Of a stretch of DNA of 12,766 nucleotides, positions 11,410 to 12,766 are shown in pieces (the first letter of the stretch is position 1; the number at the start of each line of letters is the position of its first letter). The notes beneath the pieces were generated by a model. The model was given only the letters and a program-made list of their open reading frames with translations. It searched no databases and had not been told where the DNA came from. Position numbers and translations under genes: made by a program. This DNA is from an uncultured Eubacteriales bacterium (GTDB lineage: Bacteria > Bacillota_A > Clostridia > Christensenellales > Aristaeellaceae): NCBI GenBank assembly GCA_902775835.1, contig CACYNZ010000178.1:1-12766 (forward strand), read 5' to 3'.

Positions 11410-12766
11410 ATGAATCGAAACATCCTGACGGCCATCCTGGTATGGTTTCTGGTGCTTTCCATGACCGGCTTCAGTCCTGTGCATGCGGAAGAAAGCGCGG
11501 GTATCATTTCGCTGCAGCAGGAGGCGGAGCTGCAGCTTGAAAAAGAGCTTGGCGCTTTTGAGATTACCGCCAATCAGAGGGAACTGGCAAAACACAATGA
11601 AGCGGGATATCCCGTTCTGGATGCGGGAAGAGGCAACCCCAACTGGATCAATACACAGGCACGCTATGCCTTTACCCGTTTCTGCGACTTTGCCACCCGG
11701 GAATGTGAACTGGACATGTGTGAGGGCACCATGGCGGGGCATGCGCGGAAGGAAGGCATAGGCGAGCGTTTCCAGGCCGCCATGGACCCGGACAATAATG
11801 TGGACGCATTCCTGCTCAGCGCTGTGGACTGGTGCGTCCAGGCCCTGGGCATGGACCGGGACGTGCTGCTGAAGGAACTGGCGGATGCGGCGATCGGCGA
11901 TTACTATCCGACACCCAGCCGCTGTCTGCCCTGCATTGAGCAGATCCTGAACGCGTATCTGCAGTCCACGCTGTATCACGGCGTGGACCTGGCCGGGGAA
12001 ACGCAGGTCTTTCCCACGGAGGGCGGAAGCGCGGCCATGGTGTATATCTTTGAGGCGCTCAGTCACAACCGTCTGCTGAAGGCGGGAGACCGGATCGCCA
12101 TCGGCACGCCGATCTTCACGCCCTACATGCAGATTCCGTCGGTGAAGGATTACGGGCTGGTGTCTGTGGACGTCGCAAGCACGGAAGCGGATCAGTGGGA
12201 TATCGCGGAGACAGAGCTGGCCAAGCTGGAGGACCCTTCCGTGAAGGCGTTTTTCCTGGTCAATCCGTCGAACCCGGCATCCCATGCGCTGTCGGAAAAG
12301 ACGCTGGCACGCCTTGTACAGGTGGTGGAAAAGAATCCGGACCTGATCATTCTGACGGATGATGTGTACGGAACGTTTGTGGAAGACTTTCAGACGGTGT
12401 ACAGCGTCCTGCCGCACAATACGATTCTGGTGTACTCCTTTTCCAAGCTCTATGGTGTGACCGGATGGCGCGTTGGCATGATCGCCATGAACCGGGACAA
12501 TGTCTGCGACCGGCTGCTAGCCGGACTGCCCGAAAATGACAGGGCATTTCTGCGCAGTGAGTATTCCATTGTGTCATCTGAGCCGGATGCAATGAAATTC
12601 CTGGACCGCGTGGTTGCGGACAGCCGGTCCATCGGCCTGTACCACACAAGCGGTCTGAGCACGCCGAGCCAGGTGTTCATGGCGCTCATGTCCCTTACGC
12701 ATCTGGTGAACGCTGAGGAGGATCCGTATATCCGTCTGGCCAACGAGACGGTGCGCGCGCGGTATC
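11410..12766 (+). CDS. aspD: Aspartate 4-decarboxylase with apparent signal peptide (3' end outside the window)
   Basis: ATG 11410, preceded by TGGAGGAG (about 11393-11400), opens a frame that runs past the window end (452 codons seen; the family is about 530-550 aa). From about residue 50 it matches bifunctional aspartate aminotransferase/aspartate 4-decarboxylase, a fold-type I PLP enzyme that turns aspartate into alanine and CO2. Seen motifs: AGRGNPNW (72-79), TEGGSAAM (203-210), VNPSNP (284-289), TDDVYG (316-321) and YSFSKLYGVTGWR with the PLP lysine K346. Residues 1-26 look like a cleavable signal peptide (MNRN, a hydrophobic core, then SPVHA|EE). That would place this usually cytoplasmic enzyme outside the cell; the alternative is a membrane-tethered form. 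The usual partner, the aspartate:alanine antiporter AspT, is not in view. The 165-nt gap before it has no terminator, so it may share a transcript with bcp. Confidence 0.9.
   Translation, partial: MNRNILTAILVWFLVLSMTGFSPVHAEESAGIISLQQEAELQLEKELGAFEITANQRELAKHNEAGYPVLDAGRGNPNWINTQARYAFTRFCDFATRECELDMCEGTMAGHARKEGIGERFQAAMDPDNNVDAFLLSAVDWCVQALGMDRDVLLKELADAAIGDYYPTPSRCLPCIEQILNAYLQSTLYHGVDLAGETQVFPTEGGSAAMVYIFEALSHNRLLKAGDRIAIGTPIFTPYMQIPSVKDYGLVSVDVASTEADQWDIAETELAKLEDPSVKAFFLVNPSNPASHALSEKTLARLVQVVEKNPDLIILTDDVYGTFVEDFQTVYSVLPHNTILVYSFSKLYGVTGWRVGMIAMNRDNVCDRLLAGLPENDRAFLRSEYSIVSSEPDAMKFLDRVVADSRSIGLYHTSGLSTPSQVFMALMSLTHLVNAEEDPYIRLANETVRARY

Noticed and set aside
11371..12417. Long minus-strand open frame (348 codons) opposite the aspartate decarboxylase gene.
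   Set aside because: It is a shadow of codon bias in the plus-strand gene; the translation is rich in R/H/Q with no family likeness and no ribosome site.

Overview
The window looks like a piece of a low-to-mid GC Bacillota chromosome, probably a gut-type member of the Clostridia or Erysipelotrichia. I infer this from strong AGGAGG ribosome sites, classical -35/-10 promoters, T-tailed terminators and the gene families present. No rRNA or marker gene is present to fix the genus. It has two parts: a left half (about 1-6000) of decaying accessory DNA, and a right half (about 6100-12766) of more GC-rich, tightly packed operons that are mostly intact.

Left half: an orphan RlmD-type C-terminal tail (56-367) ends in a near-perfect terminator. 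Next is a ribbon-helix-helix/zinc-finger regulator (508-966) whose promoter sits between the two arms of a 20-bp inverted repeat. A divergent small XRE regulator (1028-1234) and a 5'-truncated PLD (HKD)/zinc-ribbon nuclease fragment (1295-1813) follow. From 1814 to 3100 there are frameshifted or stop-ridden remnants. An intact lipoprotein-type phosphatidylserine-decarboxylase-family enzyme (3116-4441) follows. It is flanked on both sides by diverged copies of the same broken gene (about 1871-2380 and 4500-4640). Then come an M50-type membrane protease gene cut by a stop codon made by a 12-bp tandem duplication, a 53-aa conserved-looking small protein, and a RhuM N-terminal fragment fused in frame to a small zinc-ribbon (DUF6487-like) protein.

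Right half: (i) an operon of ABC ATPase, ABC-2 permease and XRE-AbrB regulator (6116-7938) closed by a long terminator. (ii) A two-gene operon (8184-9748) of a MerR regulator with two membrane segments and a C-terminal zinc ribbon, overlapping by 4 nt a YhfC-type intramembrane metalloprotease; this is preceded by an inverted-repeat operator and closed by a terminator. (iii) An arginase-like N-terminal stub, a flavodoxin-family oxidoreductase, a frameshifted bcp-type peroxiredoxin, and an aspartate 4-decarboxylase with an apparent signal peptide that runs off the right end.

The best candidates for something new are the MerR-membrane-zinc-ribbon/YhfC pair, which could be a one-operon regulated-proteolysis signalling unit, and the lipoprotein PSD/PsiD-like pyruvoyl decarboxylase. 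The 12-bp duplication in the M50 gene is a clean, potentially reversible off-switch.
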